This document shows, piece after piece, positions 7,861 through 15,153 of a stretch of DNA of 15,153 nt; positions within the stretch are counted from its first letter, which is position 1; each line of letters starts with the position of its first letter. Source of the stretch: Candidatus Aminicenantes bacterium UBA876. GTDB taxonomy: Bacteria > Acidobacteriota > Aminicenantia > UBA2199. Location: assembly GCA_002294665.1 (NCBI GenBank), contig DBFQ01000073.1, positions 32,987-48,139 on the forward strand, in the 5' to 3' direction. The notes beneath the pieces were generated by a model, which saw only the letters and a list, made by a program, of their open reading frames with translations, was not told where the DNA came from and did no database searches. The translations under genes were made by a program, and so were the position numbers.

Positions 7861-9009
7861 ATGAATACACGGCGCGCTTGCCATTCCGCTCTCCTGATCG
7901 GCTGGGCTGCGGCTGCAATGCTGACGGTTTCTGTCGCGGCCGCGGATCTGCACCGCGAACTCGATGCCTTGCGCCAGCAGATCGGCCGGGTCAACAAGCA
8001 GCTCGGCTCACTCGACGCCGCGCGCCAACCCATCCTGGCTGAACTGGCGCGAATCGACCTGAAGGTAGAGCGTGAGCAACTGGAGATTCAACGTATCGAC
8101 CTGCGACAGCGTCAGTTGACGAATGAGATCGGAGCCAACCAGGCACGGCGCGGATTGTTGGAAAAGGAATTGGCGCAGGAGCGTTCACGCGCGGGAAAAG
8201 TGGCGCGATACCTGTACAAACTGGGGGGGCAATCCTATCTGAAGCTGTTTTTGCGCGTGGATTCTCTGGACCAGTTGTTTCACAATTATCATCTGTTCAT
8301 GATCCTGATCCGGCATCACCTGGATCAGATCAACAGCGTGCGCAGCAAAACCCTGGCACTCACGCAAATCGACCGGCAACTCGAAAGTCAGCGGCAGCAA
8401 TTGAACGTGCGGAAACAGGCACATGCGGAGGCCATAAAGCGCCTCGACGTTCTGCGCGGGGAACAGAAAAATGCCGTTTCCAGAATCAACCGGGACCGGA
8501 AAACCTATATGAGGTTGCTGCATGAACTGAGTGATCGTGCCGGAGAACTGGAAGAGCTGATCTATCGGGCGGGGAAAGGCGACACCACCACGCCGATGAC
8601 TCATCTCAAGGCGTTGAAAGGCCGCCTGCCCTGGCCGCTGGCGGGAACGATCACTTCCCGCTTCGGCAAGCAACGCAGTACCCGTTTCAATACCTTTGTC
8701 ATGAACGACGGGGTTGAGATCAAGCCCGCCGGGGGTCGTGACATCCGGGCGGTCTATCCCGGGAAAGTGATTTTCAGCGACTATTTCAAGGGGTATGGGA
8801 ATTTGATTATCCTGCAACACGCCAAGAATTTTCATTCGCTCTACGGTCATTGCGCGCGTTTCCTGAAGAACCGGGGTGAACGAGTCCGGTCAGGCGAAGT
8901 GATCGGGCAGGTGGGTGACAGCGGCTCAACCACGGGGCTTTCTCTCTATTTCGCCATTCGCGCGGATCTCAAGCCCAGCGATCCGTTGCAGTGGCTTTCT
9001 TCTCCCTGA
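7861..9009 (+). CDS. envC: EnvC-like murein hydrolase activator (degenerate LytM/M23 domain)
   Basis: A periplasmic division factor that in E. coli activates septal amidases rather than cutting peptidoglycan itself. The protein has 382 residues. It has a signal peptide (about 1-28, ending VSVAAA), a long charged coiled-coil region (about 30-235) and a C-terminal LytM domain (about 258-377). The M23 zinc ligands are gone: the HxGxD motif is N282-D-G-V-E286 and the HxH motif is S361-L-Y363, while H330 of YGH remains. The SLYFAIR stretch and the closing PLQWL closely resemble E. coli EnvC (SLYFEIR, from memory). This points to a non-catalytic activator. The neighbouring ctp-like and yibQ-like genes are the usual EnvC partners. 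GAAGGA at 7847-7852 is the ribosome site. Confidence 0.9.
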   Translation: MNTRRACHSALLIGWAAAAMLTVSVAAADLHRELDALRQQIGRVNKQLGSLDAARQPILAELARIDLKVEREQLEIQRIDLRQRQLTNEIGANQARRGLLEKELAQERSRAGKVARYLYKLGGQSYLKLFLRVDSLDQLFHNYHLFMILIRHHLDQINSVRSKTLALTQIDRQLESQRQQLNVRKQAHAEAIKRLDVLRGEQKNAVSRINRDRKTYMRLLHELSDRAGELEELIYRAGKGDTTTPMTHLKALKGRLPWPLAGTITSRFGKQRSTRFNTFVMNDGVEIKPAGGRDIRAVYPGKVIFSDYFKGYGNLIILQHAKNFHSLYGHCARFLKNRGERVRSGEVIGQVGDSGSTTGLSLYFAIRADLKPSDPLQWLSSP

Positions 9010-9017
9010 GCGTCAGC

Positions 9018-9046
9018 TTGATGGCCGGAAGGCTTTGGGGTAAAAT
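9018..9046 (+). promoter_or_regulatory. sigma-70-type promoter of the ctpA-like gene
   Basis: TTGATG (9018-9023), a 17-bp spacer and TAAAAT (9041-9046). The predicted start near 9053 is about 8 nt before ATG 9061, and no ribosome site precedes that ATG. This would give a near-leaderless message and independent expression from envC. Confidence 0.55.
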
Positions 9047-9057
9047 ATCAGACTGAT
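9047..9057. repeat. 11-bp palindrome at the ctpA-like transcription start
   Basis: ATCAG-A-CTGAT is a perfect 5+1+5 inverted repeat lying exactly between the -10 box and the start codon. It could be a small operator half-site pair; it could also be chance in a 51-bp gap. Confidence 0.35.
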
Positions 9058-9060
9058 CCC

Positions 9061-10158
9061 ATGCGCAGGTTCATGTTGTTTCTACTTGTTCTATTGGCCG
9101 TCGTGGCCGGTCTGCGGCTATGGGTCATTCCCCATCGGTCTTCAGAAAAGAACCCCGTTGTCGCCGCGCGTTCGCTTTATCCCGAAGTAAGCCGGCTGAT
9201 CCGCGAGCACTACGTGGATCCGGTGGATCCCCGCAATGCGTGGCACGGCGCGTATGGCGCCCTGCTGCGAAACCTGGACTCCTGCAGCAGTTACATTCCC
9301 GTCGCATTGCTGCAGAGATCACGTGCCTGGCGGGAAGGCAGAGGTTATTGGGCGGGAGTCTGGGTCCGTCCCGGCGATCAGGGGTTTACCGTTTCCCGGA
9401 TTCTGCCCCGTTCACCGGCAAAGTTGTCGAAACTGCGGGTCGGTGACATCCTGATCCGCATAGATGACCAGGAGATCACGGCCAGGACCTGGGCCGAAGT
9501 CCGGCTTTTGCTTTACGCAGACAAGGAATACACGTTCCGCCTGATTGTCAGGCGGGCGGGATCGCGCGACCCGTTGAATATCCTGTTGCCCGCGATTGCC
9601 CTTCCCGCCGACCTGAATCTGCGCGACCTGCCGGGTTCCGTCACGCACCTGGATTTGAGGCGCTTGACTCCCGCCGCGGTCGCGGCCGTATCCGCGGCTT
9701 TCCATTCCCGCCCCGGCCGGGGCTGGATCATTGACCTGCGCAATTACCTTCATGGAGATCTGGATCCCTGTCTTTCACTGGCGGACATGATGGTACCGCC
9801 CGTGTCCATGCTGGCGTTGCACACAAGACACGGCAACCAGCGCATCCGGGCCGGAAGCATTCGGGCTGAACAGACACGGATGGTGGCGTTGGTCGGGCCG
9901 GAAACCATTATGTACGCAGACATTCTGGCGCGCATGCTGCGTGACGCGGGAGCTTCCCTGGTGGGTGAATCCGGCGGTGGCATCAACGCGCATCTGCGCC
10001 GGATCCCGCTGCCGGACGGCGCTGAACTGGAACTTGTGGACGGCTGGTTTTACTGGGGTGGCAGGAACCTCCGCAACGAATCGCTGCATCCTGATGTCAG
10101 GGAACCGGGAGATGAGGCAGCTCTGGCCCGGGCCCAATCCATGTTGAAGAGAGAATAA
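9061..10158 (+). CDS. S41/C-terminal-processing-peptidase-like protein, predicted inactive
   Basis: A 365-residue membrane-anchored periplasmic protein with Ctp architecture. It has an N-terminal signal anchor (about 3-23), an S41 helical region with LDSCSSYIP (72-80; the family usually reads LDPHSSYL), a PDZ domain (about 96-165; SPAKLSKLRVGDILIRID) and an S41 core (about 190-345). The active site is not there. Where active enzymes read (G)SASASEI, this protein reads ETIMYADI (281-288), placing M284 at the nucleophilic serine. The GKG-lysine region reads GESGGGIN (302-309), with no lysine anywhere between 272 and 312. The PDZ domain is intact, so a scaffold or adaptor role in the EnvC/YibQ module is a reasonable inference. 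No ribosome site precedes the ATG; the hydrophobic anchor begins immediately, which supports this start. It overlaps the next gene as TAATG. Confidence 0.85.
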   Translation: MRRFMLFLLVLLAVVAGLRLWVIPHRSSEKNPVVAARSLYPEVSRLIREHYVDPVDPRNAWHGAYGALLRNLDSCSSYIPVALLQRSRAWREGRGYWAGVWVRPGDQGFTVSRILPRSPAKLSKLRVGDILIRIDDQEITARTWAEVRLLLYADKEYTFRLIVRRAGSRDPLNILLPAIALPADLNLRDLPGSVTHLDLRRLTPAAVAAVSAAFHSRPGRGWIIDLRNYLHGDLDPCLSLADMMVPPVSMLALHTRHGNQRIRAGSIRAEQTRMVALVGPETIMYADILARMLRDAGASLVGESGGGINAHLRRIPLPDGAELELVDGWFYWGGRNLRNESLHPDVREPGDEAALARAQSMLKRE

Positions 10159-11348
10159 TGGCCGCTGGAAGATCGCGTCGCAAGAAAGCAAATACGCTGG
10201 CTTATTTCCTGCTCAGTGCTTTTGTGGCATTGGGAATCGTCCTGGCTCTGGAGTACCTGGATTACCGCGAGGGCAAATCCACCTTTCTCCTGTCCCGGGT
10301 TCTCGGTGAGAGAAAGAAAGAACAGCCACCCGCTGCTGAAGCCCAGCGGGACGCGCTGCATCGCGAGTTGATCCGCTTGCTGGATTCTCTGGATCCCGGT
10401 TACAGCCTGGTTCAGGATTCACTGGGGCGCTACCACGTGAAATGGAAACTGGCGGATGGACAGCGCAGGAAAGCGGTCGCCGCTCTTCAGGAACTGGTCC
10501 GGACGCATGGTCGCCGCTGGAAAACCGAAGAAGTGCAACATATCAACGGTGAGCATCTGTATTTGTACTCGATCAGCGCGGCAGGCAGGGAAACCAGCCA
10601 CCTGGTGCTGATCACGACCGGGGTTTCGACTGCGGAGAAAAAGCCGCCCCGGTCTCCGGACACGTCTCCCAGGGGGCGCCTGGCCATCATCATTGATGAT
10701 ATCGGGTACAATGAATTGGGCGCGTTGGAATTGAAGCGACTGGAAGTGCCCGTCACCGCGGCCGTGATTCCACATGCCCCCTTTGCTTATGACGAAGCCC
10801 GCCAGCTCCACATGTACGGTATTGAACAGATCATTCACCTGCCCATGCAGGCGGCCAATCGCAATGATAAAGTGGATCCCGATCAGTTTGTGCTCAAGGG
10901 CGCGGATCTGGCCGCCATCCGGCGCCTGGTTCAGCGTTCCCGCGCACGGTTGCCATACGCCCGCGGTGTCAACAATCACATGGGTTCCCTGGTCACGGGT
11001 GATCCCCAAACCATGAGCCGGGTATTATCCGTGCTGAAGGAAGAGGGGCTGTTTTTTGTTGATTCGCGTACATCGGCTGCGACCGTGGCGTACAGCCTGG
11101 CCCGGAAGATGAAGGTGGCTGCGGCGCAACGGGATATTTTTCTCGAAGACATTACCAATGACCACATCTCTTATCAATATGCCCGCGATCAGGTGGTCCG
11201 GGGCGCAAAACTCGCCCGCAGCCGCGGCACTGCCGTGGCCATCGGCCATCCCTATCCCACGACTTTCAAGGCGATCCGCGATGCAGTCGACGAGGTCCGG
11301 GGCATGGGGGTCGTGTTTGTGCCGGTTTCCCAATTGCTCGAACCCTGA
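10158..11348 (+). CDS. YibQ-like divergent polysaccharide deacetylase family protein
   Basis: A 396-residue periplasmic protein of the divergent polysaccharide deacetylase (DUF610) family, frequently encoded beside envC and ctpA. It has an N-terminal transmembrane anchor (about 13-32) and a roughly 110-residue alpha/beta region (55-165) that I do not recognise. The NodB-like barrel runs from 174 to 394, with IIIDDIGYN (177-185), HLPM (227-230), GVNNHMGS (270-277), VDSRTS (301-306), RDIFLED (325-331) and IGHPYPTT (362-369). D180/D181, H274, D302 and H364 are the candidate metal or catalytic residues and all are present. The substrate is not established for the family; peptidoglycan-linked glycan is inferred from context. 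ATG 10158 overlaps the upstream stop by 1 nt, with GAAGAGAG (10146-10153) as ribosome site. Confidence 0.9.
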   Translation: MAAGRSRRKKANTLAYFLLSAFVALGIVLALEYLDYREGKSTFLLSRVLGERKKEQPPAAEAQRDALHRELIRLLDSLDPGYSLVQDSLGRYHVKWKLADGQRRKAVAALQELVRTHGRRWKTEEVQHINGEHLYLYSISAAGRETSHLVLITTGVSTAEKKPPRSPDTSPRGRLAIIIDDIGYNELGALELKRLEVPVTAAVIPHAPFAYDEARQLHMYGIEQIIHLPMQAANRNDKVDPDQFVLKGADLAAIRRLVQRSRARLPYARGVNNHMGSLVTGDPQTMSRVLSVLKEEGLFFVDSRTSAATVAYSLARKMKVAAAQRDIFLEDITNDHISYQYARDQVVRGAKLARSRGTAVAIGHPYPTTFKAIRDAVDEVRGMGVVFVPVSQLLEP

Positions 11349-11362
11349 ACGACCGGTTCGGG
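11337..11362 (+). other. 8-bp hairpin over the yibQ-like stop codon
   Basis: CTCGAACC (11337-11344) pairs with GGTTCGGG (11355-11362) with one G-T wobble around a 10-nt loop that contains the stop codon. No T tract follows, so this is not a classic terminator. It could stabilise or separate the upstream mRNA from htpG. Confidence 0.3.
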
Positions 11363-11385
11363 CCTGGAGCAAACCTGCGGGCATT

Positions 11386-11392
11386 GAGGAGG
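11386..11392 (+). promoter_or_regulatory. strong ribosome binding site of htpG
   Basis: GAGGAGG lies 4 nt before ATG 11397. It is among the strongest ribosome sites in the window, consistent with high chaperone expression. No convincing promoter or CIRCE element is visible in the 48-bp gap. Confidence 0.75.
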
Positions 11393-11396
11393 AAAA

Positions 11397-13259
11397 ATGA
11401 GTGAGGGCAAAGAAAAAAAAGAAACTTTTGAATTTCAATCCGAAGTGCAGCAATTGTTGAATATCCTGGTCTATTCTCTGTACCAGAACCAGGACGTGTT
11501 TCTGCGCGAACTGGTTTCCAATGCCGTGGATGCCTTGAACAAGGTCCAGTTTGAGTTGTTGACCCATCCGCAATTGGATGGGGGAAGCGAAGAACTGGCG
11601 ATTCATATTTCAGTGAACCAGGCCCGGAAGTCCTTGATTATTGAAGATAACGGCATCGGTATGACCCGCGGGGAATTGATTGAAAACCTGGGCACGATCG
11701 CCCATTCCGGCACTTCCGAGTTTTTGAAGCACCTGTCGGCGTCCAAGTCGGAGCACCAGGTCGACCTGATCGGAAAATTCGGCGTCGGCTTCTATTCCGC
11801 TTTCATGGTGGCCCGGGAGATTCACGTGACCACCCGCGCGGCGGCGCCTGAAGCGCAAGCCTGGCTGTGGACTTCAAAGGGCGACACGGCCTACTCCATT
11901 CGTGAGACCGTCAAAAAGGAGCGGGGAACCCGGATTGAATTGCTGTTGAAAAAAGAGGCGCAAGAATTTCTGGATCCCGAGCGGATTCGCCAGGTGTTGA
12001 AAAAGCATTCCCGTTTTGTACCTTTCCCGATCTACCTGGAAAAACGCAGGTTCGACAGCGCCGAAGCCATCTGGACCCAGCCGAAATCAAGCCTCAGCGA
12101 GGAGCAATACCGCGAGTTCTATGCGTTTCTGGACCATACTCCGGAAAAACCGTTGACCTGGCTGCATCTTTCTTCGGATGCGCCCGTGCAGTTCAACGCC
12201 CTATTGTTTGTTCCCGCCATCTCGCTGGAATCGATGGGCCTGGGGCCGGCCGATCCCGGCGTGGACCTCTATTCACGCAAGGTGCTGATCAGCAAGGGCA
12301 ATCGTGACATTCTGCCCGAATACCTGCGATTTCTGCGCGGGGTGATCGATTCCGAGGACATTCCCCTCAACATCTCCCGGGAATCCATCCAGCACAATGC
12401 GTTGATTGAACGCATTCGCCAGCACGTGGTCAAGAAATTCGTCTCCCACCTGTCTGACCTGAAGCGTGACGATCATGACCGGTTTCTGAAGGTATGGGAC
12501 CTGTTCAGCCGGCATCTGCGTGAGGGTGTGGTCACTGATCCCGGGCAGAGAGAAGCGCTGGCTCCGCTTCTGTTATTTCGTTCCACCCATGGTGAAGGCA
12601 AGGAGTGGGTGGATCTGGATGCCTACGTGGAACGGATGAAAAAAGAACAGAAGGAGATTTATTTCATAGCCGGTACCGATCTCAAGTCCCTGCAGCACAA
12701 TCCCGCGTTGGAAGCGTTCCGCCGTCGTGATATGGAAGTGTTGCTCCTGCTGGATCCTTTGGATGAAATCGTACTTGATCACCTCGATAAATTCAAGGAT
12801 CGCCCCTTCCGCTCGGCGGAAAGCGCGGACATTTCCCTTGACGCGGCGGAAGCCGAAACCGGTGAAGCCGAACGTACCCGCGCGCAGAACCTGGCGGCGT
12901 ATCTGCGGAAGCTGTACGGCGACCGGGTCGCGGATGTGCGCCTGTCCAGCCGGCTTGTCGAGCATCCCTGCATGCTGACCCGTCCGGGGGATGGTCCTTC
13001 GGCGCAGATGGAAAAGGTCATGCGCATGATGCACGACGAATACCAGTTTGCCCGGCGCATTCTCGAGATCAATCCGGGACATCCCCTGATCCACGAGCTG
13101 GCACGCATCTACGAAGAAACCCCCGACTCCGCTGAATTGGCCGACCTTTCCCGGCTGTTGCTGGACAACCAGTTGCTGGCGGAGGGCATGGTGGAGAGCA
13201 TGGATGAACTCGTGCCCCGAATCCAGGCGGTCATGCTGGCCGCGGCCCGCAAGCGATGA
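11397..13259 (+). CDS. htpG: molecular chaperone HtpG (bacterial Hsp90)
   Basis: A cytoplasmic ATP-dependent chaperone acting as a homodimer. The protein has 620 residues, normal for HtpG. The N-terminal GHKL ATPase domain (about 1-215) shows all Bergerat-fold motifs: ELVSNAVDALNK with catalytic E38 and N42, IEDNGIGM with D84, GTIAHSGTSEF (99-109) and IGKFGVGFYSAF (125-136). The middle domain (about 225-500) includes DIPLNISRES (321-330), whose arginine R327 matches the loop contacting ATP. The C-terminal dimerisation domain follows and is more divergent, as is usual. Its stop overlaps malQ as ATGA. It lies 48 nt after the yibQ-like gene, so readthrough from the envelope operon is possible. 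A heat-shock promoter is not apparent. Confidence 0.97.
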   Translation: MSEGKEKKETFEFQSEVQQLLNILVYSLYQNQDVFLRELVSNAVDALNKVQFELLTHPQLDGGSEELAIHISVNQARKSLIIEDNGIGMTRGELIENLGTIAHSGTSEFLKHLSASKSEHQVDLIGKFGVGFYSAFMVAREIHVTTRAAAPEAQAWLWTSKGDTAYSIRETVKKERGTRIELLLKKEAQEFLDPERIRQVLKKHSRFVPFPIYLEKRRFDSAEAIWTQPKSSLSEEQYREFYAFLDHTPEKPLTWLHLSSDAPVQFNALLFVPAISLESMGLGPADPGVDLYSRKVLISKGNRDILPEYLRFLRGVIDSEDIPLNISRESIQHNALIERIRQHVVKKFVSHLSDLKRDDHDRFLKVWDLFSRHLREGVVTDPGQREALAPLLLFRSTHGEGKEWVDLDAYVERMKKEQKEIYFIAGTDLKSLQHNPALEAFRRRDMEVLLLLDPLDEIVLDHLDKFKDRPFRSAESADISLDAAEAETGEAERTRAQNLAAYLRKLYGDRVADVRLSSRLVEHPCMLTRPGDGPSAQMEKVMRMMHDEYQFARRILEINPGHPLIHELARIYEETPDSAELADLSRLLLDNQLLAEGMVESMDELVPRIQAVMLAAARKR

Positions 13260-14788
13260 ACGGCTCGCCCTGGTTGGAGCAGCGTTGCTGCGGGCTGTTG
13301 CTGCACATCAGTTCGCTACCCGGCCGCTATGGAATCGGGACCCTGGGGAGTGAGGCGCACCGCTTTCTTGAGCAATTGCAGCGAGGAAAACAGGGTGTCT
13401 GGCAGGTATTGCCGTTGAACCCGACCACCGCAGTGTTCGGTCATTCCCCCTACGCGTCTTCATCGGCATTTGCCGGGAATCCTCTTCTGATCGACCTGGA
13501 ATCGGTCCAGGCCGAAACCTGGTGCCCGGATTTGGGCTTGGCCGGTCTTGAGGTCTCTGCCGTGGGCCGGGTGGATTTCGTTGCCGCGCTCAATTGCGAG
13601 CGGAAACTGGACCGGGCATTATCGGGGTTTATTGCCGCGGCGCCGGCGCGGGAGCGGGAAACCTTCAACGCGTTTTGCCGGGACAATGCGGATTGGCTGG
13701 ACGACTATGCCTTGTTCTGCATGTTCAGCCGGGTCTTTCAGACCGGACATTGGCTGGACTGGCCGCGGCAGATTCGCTTGCGCGAACGCCGTGCCCTCGA
13801 AATGGCGCGGCGGGAAAACCGGAATGAATTGGAAGGGGTGGCGTTTCGCCAATTTCTGTTTGACCGCCAGTGGCGGGAATTGAAGGCCCTGGCGGAAGGC
13901 CGCGACGTCCGGCTGATCGGCGACATTCCGATTTACGTCAATCTGGACAGCGCGGATGCCTGGGCCCATCCGGAGATCTTTGACCTGGACCCGGATACGC
14001 GGCAACCCCGTGTCGTTGCCGGGGTTCCTCCGGACTACTTCAGCTCCGATGGCCAACTATGGGGAAACCCGCTGTACAACTGGTTCAACGGTTCATCTTT
14101 GAACCGGGCCGTGCTGGCCTGGTGGGAAAAACGTCTGCGGCGCATGCTGGATTGGTTTCATCTGGTCCGCCTGGATCATTTCCGCGCTTTTGCCGAATTC
14201 TGGGCAGTTGCGGCGGACGCGCAAACTGCGCGTTCCGGAAAATGGGAACCCGGACCGGGCCTGGCTTTTTTTCAGGCGATGAGCGAGCGCCTGGGGCCGC
14301 TGCCGCTGATTGCGGAAGACCTGGGTGAAATCACCCCGGATGTCGAGGTCCTGCGTGAAAAATGCCAACTTCCGGGCATGAAAATCCTGCAGTTCGCTTT
14401 TGATGGGAACCCGCGCAATCCGCATCTGCCTCACAATTACGCTTCGCCTGAATGCGTGGTCTATCCGGGAACTCACGACAACAATACCGTGAATGGATGG
14501 TTCTACGGGCCGGAACTCAGTGATGACGCCCGCAAGCGTGTGCTGGAATATGCGGCCGCCGCGGATGCCCACGATATGCATCGCCATATCGTGCGCCTGG
14601 CCCTGCAGTCGGTTGCCCGCCTGGCCGTTATCCCGGTGCAGGATGTGTTGGGATTCGGGGCGGATTGCCGCATGAACACCCCCGGCAGGGGGGAAGGCAA
14701 TTGGGGCTGGCAGCTCAAGCCCGGAGACCTGAGGGAAGACCGGTTGGATTGGTTGGCCGATTTGACGCGGATTTACGGCCGCGCTTGA
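13256..14788 (+). CDS. malQ: 4-alpha-glucanotransferase (GH77, amylomaltase)
   Basis: Transfers alpha-1,4-glucan segments between maltodextrins or glycogen-derived chains in the cytoplasm. The protein has 510 residues, matching the short bacterial/plant DPE1-type form rather than the longer E. coli MalQ. The GH77 signature is complete: LLLHISSLPGRYGIGTLG near the start (14-31), the SPYASSSAFAGNP substrate loop (64-76), nucleophile D307 in RLDHFR, acid/base E354 in LIAEDLGE, transition-state stabiliser D408 in GTHDNNT, and MNTPGRGEGNWGW (473-485). ATG 13256 lies inside the htpG stop (ATGA) and has no ribosome site, so it depends on translation of htpG. Maltodextrin or glycogen recycling is the likely role; no other glycogen genes are in view. 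Confidence 0.96.
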   Translation: MNGSPWLEQRCCGLLLHISSLPGRYGIGTLGSEAHRFLEQLQRGKQGVWQVLPLNPTTAVFGHSPYASSSAFAGNPLLIDLESVQAETWCPDLGLAGLEVSAVGRVDFVAALNCERKLDRALSGFIAAAPARERETFNAFCRDNADWLDDYALFCMFSRVFQTGHWLDWPRQIRLRERRALEMARRENRNELEGVAFRQFLFDRQWRELKALAEGRDVRLIGDIPIYVNLDSADAWAHPEIFDLDPDTRQPRVVAGVPPDYFSSDGQLWGNPLYNWFNGSSLNRAVLAWWEKRLRRMLDWFHLVRLDHFRAFAEFWAVAADAQTARSGKWEPGPGLAFFQAMSERLGPLPLIAEDLGEITPDVEVLREKCQLPGMKILQFAFDGNPRNPHLPHNYASPECVVYPGTHDNNTVNGWFYGPELSDDARKRVLEYAAAADAHDMHRHIVRLALQSVARLAVIPVQDVLGFGADCRMNTPGRGEGNWGWQLKPGDLREDRLDWLADLTRIYGRA

Positions 14789-14812
14789 ATGGACAACCCG
14801 TTTCCCGCGCGG
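14779..14812. repeat. 6-bp GC inverted repeat spanning the ggt -35 region
   Basis: CCGCGC (14779-14784) and GCGCGG (14807-14812) flank the predicted -35 element and abut the -10 box, with a 22-nt loop. It lacks a T tract. An operator is possible, but short GC-only repeats arise easily by chance in this composition. Confidence 0.25.
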
Positions 14813-14818
14813 TATAAC
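14790..14818 (+). promoter_or_regulatory. sigma-70-type promoter of the gamma-glutamyltransferase gene
   Basis: TGGACA (14790-14795), a 17-bp spacer and TATAAC (14813-14818), each 5 of 6 to consensus. The predicted start near 14825 leaves a leader of about 21 nt that contains the GGAGGAG ribosome site (14835-14841). Confidence 0.65.
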
Positions 14819-14845
14819 CATCTGCGTATGGAGTGGAGGAGAATC

Positions 14846-15153
14846 ATGCCCGACATTCGTATCCTGATCGCATTGGGGTTGATGTGCGCCCTCGGCCTGT
14901 TCGCCGCCGACCGCATCACCGGGCCCACCTGGGCCACCCGCTCGGAAGTGATCGCCGCCAACGGCATGGTGGCGACCAGTCACCCCCTGGCGGCGCAGAT
15001 CGGCGTCGATATCCTGGAAAAGGGCGGCACGGCCGTGGATGCCGCCATTGCCGTGAACGCGGCCCTGGGGCTGATGGAACCCACGGGCAGCGGTATCGGC
15101 GGCGACCTGTTCGCCCTGGTCTGGGATGCTTCTTCCGGAAAGCTTTTCGGATT
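14846..15153 (+). CDS. ggt: gamma-glutamyltransferase, 5' part (cut by window end)
   Basis: Only the first 102 codons plus two bases are in the window; the frame stays open to the edge. The protein starts with a signal peptide (about 1-20, ending GLFAA), so it is exported. The mature N-terminus shows the family's opening block: NGMVATSHPLAAQIG, then GGTAVDAAIAVNAALGLMEP and the SGIGGDLFALVWD stretch. The enzyme would transfer or hydrolyse gamma-glutamyl groups of glutathione and related peptides after autocleavage. The cleavage threonine lies beyond the window. A GGAGGAG ribosome site at 14835-14841 and its own promoter set it apart from malQ. Intactness cannot be judged here. Confidence 0.9.
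   Translation, partial: MPDIRILIALGLMCALGLFAADRITGPTWATRSEVIAANGMVATSHPLAAQIGVDILEKGGTAVDAAIAVNAALGLMEPTGSGIGGDLFALVWDASSGKLFG

Noticed and set aside
7861..9009. Active M23 endopeptidase
   Set aside because: The HxGxD and HxH zinc motifs are both replaced; the pattern matches non-catalytic EnvC.
11337..11362. Rho-independent terminator after the yibQ-like gene
   Set aside because: The hairpin has a 10-nt loop, a G-T pair and no T run after it; kept only as a hairpin.

Overview
The window reads as a compact, single-strand chromosomal segment of a moderately GC-rich Gram-negative bacterium. Every supported gene lies on the + strand and gaps between genes are at most 57 bp. The Gram-negative call rests on an EnvC-like LytM factor, an S41/Ctp-like protein and a YibQ-type divergent polysaccharide deacetylase in a row. 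TrmFO, the folate-dependent tRNA U54 methyltransferase, argues against a gammaproteobacterium. Together with the dprA-topA-trmFO-xerC order it suits a deep-branching Gram-negative such as an Acidobacteriota/Aminicenantota-like or former deltaproteobacterial lineage. That placement is inference; no rRNA or other marker is present.

Layout. (1) 1-291 is a non-coding leader holding a 7-bp inverted repeat and a striking pyrimidine-rich CAACT-type repeat block, with no G on the + strand from 93 to 198. (2) 292-7803 is a tightly packed set of genes: HU-family protein, two-domain universal stress protein, DprA, topoisomerase I, TrmFO, XerC and a seven-helix flippase-like membrane protein. Most junctions abut or overlap by 4 nt (ATGA/TTGA), as in one operon for DNA architecture and processing plus tRNA modification. 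(3) 7804-11348 holds envC, a ctpA-like gene and a yibQ-like gene, with a good sigma-70-type promoter before envC and another before the ctpA-like gene. These are cell-envelope and cell-division functions. (4) 11397-14788 holds htpG (Hsp90) and malQ (4-alpha-glucanotransferase), overlapping by 4 nt. (5) From 14846 to the edge is the start of a gamma-glutamyltransferase, preceded by its own promoter.

I see no mobile element, CRISPR array, tRNA or rRNA, and no gene cassette that looks like a wholly new system. The most interesting items are these. The Ctp-like protein has lost both catalytic-dyad residues and sits beside an EnvC whose LytM site is also dead, giving a two-pseudoenzyme envelope module. 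The G-free repeat block resembles a Rho-loading (rut) region. Several promoters have a -10 box only 14-18 nt from the start codon. The dprA start may be obscured by a 1-nt indel in a C tract.
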